64,000 bases of DNA from Chamaecrista fasciculata (Eukaryota > Streptophyta > Magnoliopsida > Fabales > Fabaceae). Every line of letters begins with the position of its first letter. Within the stretch, counting starts at the first letter, position 1. This document shows, in pieces, positions 1 to 12,318 of this stretch. The DNA lies in assembly GCA_003254925.1 (NCBI GenBank), contig QANZ01019395.1:519728-583727 (forward strand). The letters are read 5' to 3'. Under the pieces are notes generated by a model. That model saw nothing but the letters and a program-made list of their open reading frames with translations. It made no database searches and had not been told where the DNA came from. The translations under genes and the position numbers were made by a program.

Positions 1-214
1 ATTTTAGGTCTATAGTGTCCTTTTGTCATTTATTGAATCAATCTGTATAACGGGTGTCATTATCTTAATCATCATTGTCATGATTTCCCTTTTGGTAAAA
101 TGCTTCTGTACTCTCTTTTCTCGAGTGTGAAAACTTCCAGGGAGATTCCAGGCTGATTGAAGCTGAGTTTAAGATTCCATCACATTTAAGAAAAGGATTC
201 AAGTGCTGGATTCC

Positions 215-451
215 TTAATATCTGAACAATGAACTAGAATAGGAAACGGCCAACCTAATTGGTGTCTGCTGAATTGCCCTGACTGGATTATTAGGCAACT
301 TACAGTGTGTCTCTTTGGAAAAGATCTCGATAGTGGACCCGCTTCCTTTCTTTCTATAAAATGCAGATAATACATAATCACCCACATTGCTGAGGATCCA
401 AGTCCCAAGATCTTGTGGCAGAACTGAGTACGTGGTGTGGTGACTTGCCAA
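215..451 (-). other. Unrecognised minus-strand reading frame, possible gene remnant
   Basis: A 78-codon minus-strand frame is preceded by a plausible splice acceptor (CCCCAG at about 463-458) and ends in a stop codon. Base composition is more balanced than the flanks and residues are mixed, as in a real exon. I do not recognise the protein and find no partner exon in the next 1.4 kb to the right. It could be a terminal exon of a degraded gene, a transposon remnant, or chance. Confidence 0.2.
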
Positions 452-1188
452 TTTCCTGGGGAATAAACTATTTATTGTCGTAGAAAATCAAACTCAAATA
501 AGTAATGCAAATTATTCCGGGAGCTATTTGTATAGATTGAAAACATATTCAATACAATAATAGTCTATCTTCTGATTGTACAAGCTTTCTCAAGATAGAG
601 CCGAGTGTTATATAATTTTTATAACTTCTAGAAAAGAGAGTACTTTTCTTTTAGCCATTTAGTTAATAAGTATTTTTTAGTTTATATGATAAAATGTAAG
701 ATCACAATAAAGCATAGTATGATAGTGTTTGGGATGGAGAAATCTTTTCTCACCCAGGTTGTGCTAAACTTGAATTTTACGTGCACCCACGTCTCTGTTT
801 TGATTAACTTATCATCAACCAAATCATTGATACGGTTGACAAGTTTACTCTGGGACTTAGTTAGCTAATTCATGTCTCAAAACCTGAAGTTTTGGAGTTG
901 TGGTATTAGTAATAACTTTCAGAAGCAGTTTAGTTTATCAAGCTGCAAATATGCTATTGGTTCCACGTATACAAGTGAAGTTCCCAAATTCTTGATTTCT
1001 TTATAGGTTGAATGTTAAAAGTAATTTGTTTCTTTCTTTTTTTGGCCAAAAAAGTTATTTGTTTTTAATTGGTCCTTTGAAACAAATCGTCAGGCTTCTC
1101 TATTAAAAATGATACGACATTCTGATCTGTTATTTTTTCTCTCATTTGTCACATTTTTATTATTTATTTTGACTTCTTACTAACAGAT

Positions 1189-1192
<4 letters not shown>

Positions 1193-1235
<43 letters not shown>

Positions 1236-1246
1236 ATATATATATT
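1193..1246. repeat. (CT)n followed by (TA)n microsatellite
   Basis: About 36 bases of CT dinucleotide repeat run directly into a short TATC/TA repeat. It lies about 670 bases upstream of the TBL start and is probably polymorphic. Confidence 0.9.
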
Positions 1247-1916
1247 ATTTAAAAAATGTGATTTGTTAAATAAAATTTTATTCATATTTGTTAATAAAAT
1301 AAACTGACGTATGAATTTCATGTATTTTTTTAGTTTGTTTGTTTCTCAATAATGTATTTATATAATTAAAGGACTTGTCCTTTCTTTTATGATGTAAAAA
1401 GATCGTTATATTCCAAGACACTCAGTCTCATCACCCGTAATGCTTGTCATGAACTTTTCGTCCGAAACATATATTATTTTAATTTAGTGAATCATTTCAA
1501 TATGATTTTATGTTTGGCTCCCCGATTGGCTGGTAAATACAAAAGTTATGCCGTAATTAAATTATTTTTTCTTCTAAAAGTAAATAGACTAAGGAAAATT
1601 TATTGATGAGGATGCTTACAATTTAAATAATGATATTCTTCTAGACATTCTCAACATGATTAGTTGGCACATTTCTTCATCCATAATTCTTCCAACATTC
1701 TTATGCCTAAACTACATTCTACCAACTGTTTGTTGCAAATTCTCAGAGTACTTCAAACTCAAGCAACATTATAGTTTCAAACAGCACCAAGCAGAAACAA
1801 AAAAAACAAAAACAAAAACATTAAACAATGTTCCTTGAAACAACCTAGAAAACCAACCTCTATTCTCTATCTTTAATTCTTGCTTACCCATTCCATACAT
1901 CCATCCTTACATTTCA

Positions 1917-4900
1917 ATGCATCCTTTCAAGTCTCTCTCTGATCGCAAGATCCAAACCCTCTTCCCAATTGTTCTGTCTTCTTTTATAGTGCTAGGAACT
2001 GTAAGATTGGTGCTAGATAGCTTGAAGAGCAACCATAGCCACATCTTCAGGGTGTATGGGAGGCCAAAGGGTGAGAATTATAATAAGAGATTGCCCATTG
2101 TGGTTTTGCCAGATGATCGCTTTGAACAAGGTTGTAATGTGTTTAAAGGGAGATGGGTGTGGGACAATGTGTCCTACCCTCTTTATGAAGAGGACACTTG
2201 CCCTTACTTGGTGAAGCAGACTACTTGCTCTAAGAATGGAAGGCCTGATTCTTTCTATAAGAATTGGAAGTGGCAGCCTCATGCATGCAATCTCCCAAGG
2301 TAAACTAAACTCTCCCTTCTATACACTTCCCATACTAGTTTTTGAGCTAAAGAGCATTTTTGGTCCCCAACCTTTATATCAATTTTTCAGTTGTGTCCTC
2401 AGAATTTATTCACTGTCAATTTTGTCTATAAAGTTTTATATTTTGATCAAATTTATCCTTTGTACTAACTTTATACAATGAATCAAGTGAAAAATAAAAT
2501 CCTTACTCAAATTGAAGAACACATGGGTTTGTTGTTAATTCCTTGGATGAAGTTAGAGCAAATGATAAAATTGACTAAAATGCCAAATTTTGGAGATGAA
2601 ATTAAACATTGATGTAAAGTTTGGTGACTAAAAATATACTTTTGTCCTATTTTTTACTTCCGGATGCAGGTTCTCTCAAGTTCAGTATTGCTAAGTTCCA
2701 TTTTTTAACACTAGAAAATTGAATTTCACCAGAAATTCAAGGCCTCTTGCCTTAGTTCAGAGGATCTGTTTCCGGAAAATTTACCTTGGATTAATCTAAA
2801 ACAAAACATTGTAAGTGAGAGTAGTGTGATTATGATGTTGTTGTTTGAGCTCAGATTTGACCCACTGAAGTTGCTGGATATGTTGAGGGGAAAGAGACTG
2901 ATGTTTATAGGAGACTCACTACAGAGAGGACAGTTTGAGTCAATGATCTGTTTGGTACAATCTGTCATCCCTGAAGGAAAAAAATCCCTCCATAGAATCC
3001 CACCCATGAAGATCTTCAAAGCTGAGGTATGTATGTATGTATATGACAAACTTGAAATTACGAACATTTCAGAAGATTTGCTTTAATATGTATGAGAAAA
3101 TTGTGGTAATGAAGTAATGATGATATATGTATATGTATATTTATGAAGGAGTATAATGCATCAATCGAATACTACTGGGCTCCCTTCATAGTGGAGTCGA
3201 TTTCAGATCATGCAACAAACCACACAGTGCATAAGCGAATGGTAAGGCTGGACTCCATTGCAAACCATGGCAAACACTGGCAAGACGTCGACGTTTTGGT
3301 GTTTGAGAGTTATGTCTGGTGGATGCACAGCCCTCTCGTCAATGCCACGTCAGAATCCTCACACAAATCTTATTTAATTTTCTTTAGTTTGGGTATAAAT
3401 ATAATTATTATTTCTATTTGTTAATTTATGTGCCTTTCTATTTTGTTTTGAGAATATTTTAGGTATGGATCGGCAAAGCATGTGAAGGAATACAATGTAA
3501 GCAGAGCATATGAATTGGCGATGAAGACATGGGCAAGTTGGCTAGAATCTAACATCAAACCCTCCACTCAACAGGTTTTCTTTATGAGCATGTCTCCTAC
3601 CCATCTTTGGTGAGTTTGTTTGTTAGTTTTTTTTTTCTTTATTGTAAAAACAGAAACAGAACAAGAGTTGGTTAGTTAGTTAGTTAGTTACCCGGGATAT
3701 ATATATATATATAGGAATTAACAATAAAAGGATATTGATAAGGAGAGGTGAGCTATACACTTCATTATGATTTCACTTTGATCCCATGTTTTTCTTTTTG
3801 GTTTTAAAGGGTCTTTTATATTTTCATGATTTTTCACTTTTAGTCTTAAACTATTGAATGTAGACATATATTTTGTTTTAAGTTTGAAAGTTGTGAGTTT
3901 AAAGTTACGAGTTACTTTTGACGATTCTTTTCTTTGGTTGAGCCTAAAAAGTGAATTGCTTGTTTCACGGTTAAACGAGTGAAGTTGGCTATATCTTTCT
4001 CATTTTAAGTTCAATCGCGACAAGTTTAGAGTTACAAATTATTCTTTATGAGTTCTTTCTCTATCTAATTGGAGTTATTAGCAAATGAGGTCAAATCATA
4101 CTCCAAAAGTGGGTTTGAGACCAAAAGTAAAAAAAATCATGAAAACATAGAGGATTACTTTGAAACCAAAAAAGAAAAAGGGAACCTAAGTAAAATCTTA
4201 CTCATACATAAAGGATCAAAATGAAGTTTTAACCTTATTATTTTATTAACTCATGGACGAAGTAAACATGATCTTAGTAACTAATTCTATGGTGGTGACT
4301 TTTCCTGATTAACTTCTTAGAAGGGCATTGGCTATTTTCACCCAAAAAAAAAAAGCTTGAAACTTTCTAACATAATTAAACAGAACTCAAGAATGAACTA
4401 TCCACCCATCAATTTTTATTATTATTATTATGCCTAGACCTTGCAAAATGCAAATTTCCTAGTGTTGAGGGTCAAATTATGCCACAAACTCCACTCTCCA
4501 AATAGTACTCTCCCATAATTTTCTTTTCAAGTTTCAGTCTGTCGATCTATAGAATGCTTTTAACAAATATTAAAATTTTAAGAAACTTTTATTACCATTA
4601 TGAACTAAGAGTTTATTGAATATTTAAATTAATGACTCAGGAGCTGGGAATGGAAGGCAGGAAGCGATAAAAACTGCTTCAACGAAACAGAACCAATAGA
4701 AGAAGCAGCATACTGGGGAAGTGGTTCAAGCCTTGAGATTATGAAGATAGTAAAAGACATAATATCACAAGTGAAAGTAGATGTGACATTGCTGAACATC
4801 ACTCAGTTATCAGAATACAGAAAAGACGCACACACTTCAGTGTATGGAGAGCGCAAAGGGAAGCTCTTGACCAAACAACAGAGAGCAAATCCTAAATCTT

Positions 4901-4998
4901 TTGCAGATTGCATCCACTGGTGCCTCCCTGGTGTACCTGATACATGGAATCAAATCCTATATGCCTATCTCTTGAACAATTTTCAAAACTTTTCCTAA
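1917..4998 (+). CDS. TBL31: Trichome birefringence-like (TBL) O-acetyltransferase, ESK1 clade, probably TBL31
   Basis: Five exons: 1917-2299, 2855-3026, 3149-3348, 3463-3609, 4641-4998. All introns are GT-AG and the frame closes to 419 aa. Residues 14-34 form one hydrophobic segment, so this is a type II Golgi membrane protein. Residues 72-128 are the Cys-rich TBL domain (Cys73, 95, 104, 124). The PMR5/DUF231 domain follows with the GDS motif at 147-149 (FIGDSLQRGQ) and the DxxH motif at 390-393 (DCIHWCLPG), which together supply the Ser-His-Asp triad of the family. Length and both motifs are normal, so it should be active. Family knowledge: ESK1-clade members acetylate xylan in the Golgi for secondary walls. 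The TBL31 name is an inference from clade features plus the neighbouring CLE and Ycf45 genes, which recall the Arabidopsis TBL31 surroundings. Introns 1 and 4 carry MITE-like inserts. Confidence 0.93.
2345..2650. mobile_element. MITE-like inverted-repeat element in TBL intron 1
   Basis: The two ends are diverged inverted copies: 'TTTTTGGTCCCCAACC' near 2358 and its counterpart near 2615-2645 on the opposite strand, both followed inward by a sequence resembling ATCAATTTCATC. The same family occurs at 11727-12318 and 14606-14950. It lies wholly inside intron 1 (2300-2854) and leaves the splice sites intact. No clear target duplication remains. Confidence 0.6.
3757..4235. mobile_element. Degenerate inverted-repeat insert in TBL intron 4
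   Basis: Intron 4 (3610-4640) is much longer than the others. Its middle has an inverted-repeat layout: a left arm containing GATCCCATG, TTTTTGGTTTTAAAG and TCATGATTTTTCACTTTTAG, and a right arm with matching segments in reverse order (CCAAAAGTAAAAAAAATCATG, then CTTTGAAACCAAAAAAG, then AGGATCAAAATGAAG). This is the form of an old MITE. Boundaries are approximate. Confidence 0.45.
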
Positions 4999-7900
4999 CT
5001 AATACATATATTTTATTTATAATAGTATATTAGTATATAGTGAGCTCTGATAGAATTAAGAATTACTCGTTGGCTATTTGGCCAATAAGCTGAAAAAATA
5101 CACCGTTTTTAGTTATCAACTACCAACAACCAAGTAAAGGAATTTTGAGACTCATTTGGGATGGGTTCTTCTATGCTACCCTAAAATTTTGGTGAGTATT
5201 TTGTAAAATTCAACAAGTCAATAGATTGAAGAAAAAGAAGTATTTTTTTTCTTATGTTACATGTAAATGTTATTTTGTCACCTATGAACTATGATACTTT
5301 TACTCAAGACGTTATTAAATTTGAGAGTTCAAATAAATTTGAAGAAAGTAAAATTTGATCATAAATTTAACACGCAAAAGTTTACTTATGTAAATAATGA
5401 TTTAACTATATTAGCAATTTTTTTTTGGCCTGACTATATTATCAATTGATGATGCTTTGTTCAAGCGAAAATGACTCCAATTGATCGGGGTGAAAACTTA
5501 CAGAAAATATATGATGAAGTTTGAATCACATCAACCACTTCGATATCAAAGTTAATAAAGGTTTGAGAGATAATAAGAGTCAATGAACTAGGAAAAAATG
5601 TTTGTACCTTGATGAGTTGGGATGAGTCTTTAATTAGTGCTAAGTAGTGAAAAAACTAGAAGCAGTATAACTAATTAACTCCATTGAGAAACTCCTTATC
5701 ATTAATTATATGTTTACCTACTTGTAGATTTAAGCAGTATATGTTATGCTTGTTGCCTGATATTAAATTTTTTAGATAGATATACTCATATACCTAATTA
5801 ATAAACCCAATTACATAATCATAGTTAATTAAAGAAGAAATAAGGTCAAAGAATACTTAAGAATTACATTAAGGTTAACTAATTGGGATCATTAAGTAGA
5901 AATCAAAGCGAAAACTTCTTAATCTAAAATTTAAAAGAAGTGAGTGCTGTTCATGTGGTCTCCCCTATATATGAATTGAAGGTTTTGATTATAACCGACC
6001 CACAATTGCGCCACTCAAAATGTGTTCAAAATATATAAATACATTTCAAGTCTCTGAATGATTAGATCAATTTGTTATTCGGTCTTACTTTTACATTAAT
6101 TAAATATTATACATTACACCCTTTTTGTATAAGTAATCTTATCCTTTGTCAACTTACGAATCTCTCAATGTCAATCTAATAATGGCTATGGATCAAATTA
6201 TTTCTTCAAAGATATCGATCATGGCATGAAAGATCGATAAAGATTAAAGAAGATACTTTCCTTCCTGGTTGTATTAATTGTATGTAACTCATGGTTTGAC
6301 TCCATGCACAGTTTTGATTGATTAAAAAATTATTATTTTTTTATTATTTTTCAATATTAAATTATATCAATGGTTATAATTATGCCACATTAGCATTTGC
6401 ATCTCATGTCAAGAATTAAACTTTGCATCTTAGACTAACCCATACTTTTTTAAATATTAACTATTTAAGTAGAAAAACTTCAAAAAATTATATATTATAT
6501 ATGACATGTCTAATATTAACATGTCATTCATTGTTTTTGAAAAATAAATGAGCCATCATCAAATTTTATAAAAAAAAATTAATTTTAAAATTAAGAAATA
6601 AGAAATAAGTTTATTAATGTTACAGTTTGAGAGGATGTATGTAAAGTGTGAAAGAGGAACTGAATTGATTTTTTTAAGAGTACTTTATAACAAAAAGGAG
6701 AAAATTAAACGTTCTATGAAATTAGATGCATCAAAATAAAATGAAACATATTTTAATGTTTGGCGGTTGGATATGTGTATATTAGACTGAGACCCCACAT
6801 GGCACTTACCAATTAATGACTAATCCATATACACAGTGAAGAAAAAGAAAGCATACAAATCATAGGAAACCATTGTTCATACTTCATAAAAAAAAAAAAA
6901 TTGTTTCGGATCAATAAAATTAAGTGTTGAAATATTTTTGTGGGTGAAGTTTCTTATATTTTACTAAGGTGCCTCTAATAAAAATTTTAATATATATATA
7001 CTTTAATTATTGATAATGTAAAAAGTTATCTTTTACATCCACTCGTTATTATTATTATTATCTGTTGTATAAAATTTTTGTAACGAATTCTTATTTTATT
7101 AATAAAACTTATAACAAATATATAGTGGAATTGTGGATTGCAGCTAAGGCAGAAAAGAAAATAAATGTCCTTACACCACTCAATCTTGTCATTCTTAAAC
7201 AAAGAAAAGTAATTTTTGGACTTGAATCTTCTCCTATGTGAATAATGGTGTATTATTTACAGTTCTTGGTTTTTTTGTACAGGTATTATTTGCAGTTTAG
7301 AAAGAGAAATAAAGAGATAGAAAGAGAAAACGTGAGCCCAGTTTTCAAACTCAAGTGTTTTTCCTTCTCAAGCCCTGTTTTTTGCTCATTCATGTCAGGT
7401 AAAGTTAAATTGAATACTTTGATCTATATATATTACTATTTTAGCACTAAGTACATGTGTGTAGATTTCTATAATGTAATTAAACTGATTCATTTTATTA
7501 ATTATCTCATGTTTTGGAATATTCTCTAGAGGATATAACTATACTCTGACAGGTTCAACTGCCATAATAACAAGACAGACAAATACAAGTGGTATAATGA
7601 AGGATCACCTTTTATATATCTTGAGAATGGTTTTTGAGAGTTTTAAGAATAAGATTAAGAATGATGAACATGATGATGAGATGAGAGTGAGTGTGTGTTT
7701 TGTCCTGAGAATTTTTTTTCAAGTGGAGCACCACTAAAATATATAATTGAATGGGATTCCACATTGGGGTCAACTAATTAAACCTTAAAGTAGTTAAAGA
7801 TGCTTCATCCAATGCTAGCTATTAAAATTTAAAAACATAATTAATTAATGTGAAGCAATGCAAATTAAAGCGAGCTAAACATGTCATTAGTCACTACAGA

Positions 7901-8366
7901 TCATAAACAAAAGTTACATTCATTTATTCATTCATTCATTCCCATCTCACTGATATAATGCCTCTGTGAAACCTAATGTCTCTCTGTATGTCTTAAAGGA
8001 AAGACATATATAGTGTAGCTACTAAGGCTAGGATCATTGATCTACATGAAATATATATATATATATATATATATAAATGTTACTAACATCAATGACAGTT
8101 GACACAACATAAGGATTGTGTTTACCTTTTTCTTATCCTCATATCATATTAAAAGAATTCTGCCTCCGTGTGAGTGGGATCCTCTAAAGTTTCTAAAATT
8201 TACAATCTAAAGTTAGGGAGATAAATATAAATAAGAGAAGAACTGGGACATATCCAAAAGGGTCCTATTCGAATTTCGTCTCTTATCTTTTTTTGTTTTG
8301 TTTTACCTCTCTAACTTGTCATGTAAAGTACTTTAGGAGATCTAAATTCGAAGAAGAATGGTAAGA
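4999..8366. other. AT-rich intergenic region between TBL and the first CLE gene
   Basis: No supportable gene. The sequence is AT-rich with short TTA/ATT runs (about 7048-7060), a perfect (AT)n tract near 8050-8076 and an (ATTC)n stretch at 7921-7940. The 94-codon frame at 7245-7529 looks like AT-rich chance coding. The part closest to 8367 is the 3' flank of the CLE gene. Confidence 0.6.
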
Positions 8367-8615
8367 TTAATGATGGTGGGGATCCGGGCCACCCGGGCTT
8401 AAACGGGTTGGCTCGTTCTGCATTCCAAGCAACTTATGTCTTCGCATGATTTCCTTCATAACTTGCTTGGCACTTTCAGCAAATGCATGGTGTGATTGGT
8501 TATTGATGGAGAATGAGGAAGGAAAAGAGCGAGCTTGGGAGATAGAAAGTGATGTAAAAAGAAGTAAAAGACATGAGAGAATAGAGATGAGCCTCAATTT
8601 GCACATTGTAGTCAT
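8367..8615 (-). CDS. CLE: CLE peptide hormone precursor (CLE1-7 type)
   Basis: A single-exon 82-aa prepropeptide. Residues 1-28 form a signal peptide with a strong Leu-rich core ending near SQA. A variable, mildly basic linker follows. The last twelve residues (71-82) are RLSPGGPDPHHH, the CLE motif, ending exactly at the stop codon as in the CLE1-7 group. Family knowledge: the secreted precursor is processed to a 12-13 residue peptide, with hydroxylated and sometimes arabinosylated Pro, read by CLV1/BAM-type receptor kinases; CLE1-7 peptides respond to nitrogen status or symbiosis in several plants. Met4 is an alternative start. A TATA-like stretch lies about 110 bases upstream. The second CLE gene (26524-26787) is the nearest coding neighbour on that side, in the opposite orientation. 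Confidence 0.93.
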   Translation of the reverse strand: MTTMCKLRLISILSCLLLLFTSLSISQARSFPSSFSINNQSHHAFAESAKQVMKEIMRRHKLLGMQNEPTRLSPGGPDPHHH

Positions 8616-8720
8616 TGCTTGATGGAGTAACTAAATGGTATATGGAGAGTCTAAGCAGCAAGCAATAATGGTGTGTGTATGTAGCTAAATGGTGTGAAGG
8701 CTCTAAGCAGAGAAGGGTGG

Positions 8721-8729
8721 ATATATATA
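8721..8729 (-). promoter_or_regulatory. TATA box of the minus-strand CLE gene
   Basis: On the minus strand the sequence reads CTATATATAT about 106-115 bases upstream of the CLE ATG, after GC-richer flanking sequence. The spacing suits a plant TATA box with a leader of roughly 80 bases. This is inferred from position and composition only. Confidence 0.5.
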
Positions 8730-11726
8730 GAGGCAAAAGGGGTGTCTTTATGTGTCATCTAGCATGTGTTAATGTATTTAGATATACTAATAGTCAAATC
8801 TTATTCATTCTCATTGGACACTTTTTTCTGTGCCACAAAGTGCTTTTCATAAACATTCCGAAGTCAATAACTTTATTTTTTTTCTTTTAAAATAATCAAA
8901 GTCTTCATTCATTGCAAACGCAGGCCCCTCTACTATATATGAAAGCAAAAAAGAAAAACAAGATAACTGCCGTATCTCACTAGATTACAATATGTCCCAT
9001 TTTCAGCCGCCAATGCTAGTTTTCAATCATGAAAAAACTCACCGCCCATTCAATCATCATCATCATGATCATAATCTTCAACAAGTTTTGTCAATTTTTT
9101 TTTCTGGGGTCCTCAAAATCTCAGCCTAAAGAATTGAATTTGCCTTGTGAATCCGTAGATTAATTGGGGTTAGAGCAATCAAAACCAAGACAAAAAATTA
9201 ATTGAGATTCGTGCAAAACATCATCTTAGGGTAAATACTAAAAAGGGGTGGTTTTCCCTTGAATACGAAGAAAAGGATATTCAGTGCATCCCATCAATAA
9301 CAATGCCAAATAGCAATGGAATCTGCCATGTCAGGTTCTTTTAGAAAAAGCTTGTCCTTTTGAGTTTTTTGTAGTAAAATGGCGTGTCAATGTCAAACTA
9401 AACTTCCATTTAAAACTTGAAGAGTATAGTAAAGTGATTGAGATTTGTCTACCCTTAATTAAATGTCAAGAGATCTCAGGCCAAAAAAAAAAAATGTCAA
9501 GAGATCAAGCAAACTTGAATTCTCATGCTAGCTATCTCACTCATCGAGATGTCTGCAAGTTAATAAAAAAATTACTCACTGTTGTGGACAGTAAAATACT
9601 ATGATCGTGTACCAGAAAAAAAAACTTGCATTTGAAAGTCCTAGGTGGAGAGAAAGGGATAGGTCACCATTCATTCACCTTTCAAAAGTGTGGATATAAT
9701 AGATAGAGTCCTAAAATCTCTGTAACTGATATTGTTGTCGGTTGTACCTTCCTTTCCTCTTTCGTGCTATCCTCAATTTCACACCAATTTCGCCTCTCAA
9801 ATATAATCCTCTGTTTCAGACTTTCAGCCTAATACTGCACCACCAAAACATGACTTCATTCATACACACTCTCTCTTTCTCTCTCTGTAATTATTTCTTC
9901 AAGTTCTTCTTATCTTATCTGTTCCCTAAAAAACTTTGAGACCATGATTTGCATACATTGTTCCTAAAAATCAATAAACTACAAAATAGCTGCTTTCAAT
10001 TATTTGATCCATCTTCCCTGCTTTTTTTCTACAAAGAAGTTGTTAGTCAAATTGGTTTATAACAGATAAGGCTGAAATCACAGTGAACTCAATTGGCTAT
10101 GTATAGAAGTTGATAGATATAACTTGCAGTCTTTTCCAAGTAAAGTCTACTTTTTCTCTTCTGCATTATTATCCAATGTGAGCTGGTTTGGATCATCTTT
10201 TTTTTTTTTTTTTTTCCAATTTATAGTCTAAGGACTAATCTTTGATGTGAGGGTATCCCATACCAGAAGCGAAATTCTTTGAATAAAGGCATATCTAGCA
10301 ACTTTAACTAAAGAACTTGGATTATCTTTCTCTATGACATGAATTAGTGATCCTAAAAAAGTGTTATGTTGATGTCAGATTTTAGATAAATGGCAATCTA
10401 CTGTAAATACAATTTGTTGAAATCCAATAATACTTGCAAAGCTAGAAACGTACTGCTTCATTTGTCCCCTTGATGACATATGGTTAGAAAATATGAGTGA
10501 TTCTTTCTAATGAACAGTGTTTGATAGTCTCTTTTCTAGTAAATTTTGAAGGTGGTGATGATGATGATATTGTGGATATACCCTACCTATAAAATTTGCC
10601 ATTCAACCAATAAACAATCTGAGGTAAGAATTCCACCATGATGTATATATATACAGTAAAAATCTCAATCTCTTGAAAAGGCATACTTTTTTAGAATTAC
10701 CAAACTCATTGTCTTTCTATCAGATTATCAATCACTAACGATGTCCGAAAAAAAAAGGGTATGGGACAGAACCACCAACCGAAAAATATTAAGTTAAATT
10801 GCACTAAGACCCCGAGTTTTAGGCTGAAATAGAAAACACCTATAAGTTTTAAAATTTTTCAAATAGATCTTTAAAGTACTTTTGAGCTTTCAATTTAAAT
10901 TACTCAACATTTTTTATAAACTTTACGTTTTTTCTTCAAACTCAAGAATTACAAGTGAGCAAAGTTAAAAATTTAAAAGTCAGAGTCCTAAATGAACAAA
11001 ATTTAAAACTCAATGATGTTTTGTATTCTGATCTAAAACTCAGAGGAGCCAAAATATTATAAATAATCTTCACATTCCATTGAGTGCGTTTAAGGTGACG
11101 CCAGAAAAAAATATAGAGGTAAACGACAAAAGGAGGTTATACTATACATATATATAAAGAAAGAAGCGTGGCATGTTTGGAGCACTTTATATTTTGGAAC
11201 CTATGAAACGCATTGTCGTAGTCGAAGAATACAAAAGCTGCCAAACCTTAGCATATGCAGTACTAGAAAGCTAAAGTAATTAAAAATATATACAGCATGT
11301 GTGGGACAAAAACTATGGAATTATCACAAGGATTTGGACCCTTTCTCTTCATTGAGTTCATTCACTTGAGATTTGAGAACATCATTATCATCACCAACAT
11401 AAATATGTTTTATGCTGCAACTTGCAACCTGCAAATTAAGAGCTTTGTGAAATCTTTCTTCAGAATGGGACAGTATATGAGGAAGATCTTCAAAGCATAT
11501 AATATACTTCTTTTCTTTTTGTGTTGGTTTCCAGTGATAACATCACAAAGGTACTGTGTCAATGGACAAAAAAAGAAAAAGAATAAGACAGGAATGAGTC
11601 ATGAGTGTGATTTGATCACATAGGGTAGGACATGAATCACATGATGACCTAACGCTCCCTAACTTGCTCTAACCAAGGACTATATTCTCAAGTATATTTC
11701 ACATGAAAGCCCCTTAAAAAGATAAG

Positions 11727-12318
11727 GCAAAACTACCTTTTTGGTACTCCAATTTTATATTTTAATTCAATTTCATCCTCAAAGTTTATTTATGGTTAAT
11801 TTCGTCTCTAAAATTAGACATTTAAGTTAATTTTTTTCCTTTTGCTCTAACTCTACTTCTACTAGTTGATATGGAAAAATTTAGGTGAGAGGATGACGCC
11901 CTAATTTAGGGTCAGGGCAGGCCTCCGAGCTCAAAGAACACTTACAAAGGTACTTACAGATGACCCACCAAATGAGGCATCACCAGGAATCGAACCCAAG
12001 CCATGCAATTGTCATGGGCGGAAGGTGACCAAGTGAGCCAAAACTCATTGACCCTTTTGCTCTAATTATATCCAATGAGTTAATGAAAAACACCTAAACT
12101 TTAGGTGTTTCTCAATTTAAGGCATAATTATCTTTTAATAATTTTACATCACATGTTATAAACCACGTGGAATTTACTGTTAATTCATTTAATGAAGTCT
12201 GTGCAAAAGATATGACTAAAACGGGAAATATTGGAGACAAAATGATAGTAAACAAATTTTAGAGATGAAATTGAAAATTGATATAAAATTTGGGACCAAA
12301 AATATGTTTTTGCAGTAA
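11727..12318. mobile_element. MITE-like element of the TBL-intron family, carrying a SINE
   Basis: The ends mirror each other: CTTTTTGGTACTCCAATTTT near 11740 and GGGACCAAAAATATG near 12290, with an inward ATTTCATC / GATGAAAT pair. The layout matches 2345-2650 and 14606-14950. About 200 bases of its middle are a SINE insertion, listed separately. Boundaries are approximate. Confidence 0.55.
11851..12052 (-). mobile_element. tRNA-derived SINE nested in a MITE, 13-bp target duplication
   Basis: Read on the minus strand this has an internal RNA polymerase III promoter: an A-box-like TGGCTCACTTGGTCA (about 12045-12030) and a B-box GGTTCGATTCC (about 12000-11990) some 35 bases later. The segment is flanked by direct repeats CCTTTTGCTCTAA at 11838-11850 and 12053-12065, as expected for target-primed insertion. 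The poly-A end is not obvious, so the insertion is old or of a tail-poor family. Confidence 0.72.

Larger units (their letters stand above)
1..1916. other. AT-rich intergenic region upstream of the TBL gene
   Basis: No complete gene is visible. The left 500 bases are less AT-rich than the rest and hold one unrecognised minus-strand reading frame, listed separately. From about 500 to 1900 the sequence is ordinary AT-rich spacer with a CT/TA microsatellite. The last 250 bases are A- and C-rich and are the probable promoter and leader of the TBL gene, but I could not pick one convincing TATA box. Confidence 0.6.

Noticed and set aside
7245..7529. 94-codon plus-strand frame
   Set aside because: Phe/Tyr/Ile-rich AT-biased translation with no motif or splice context.
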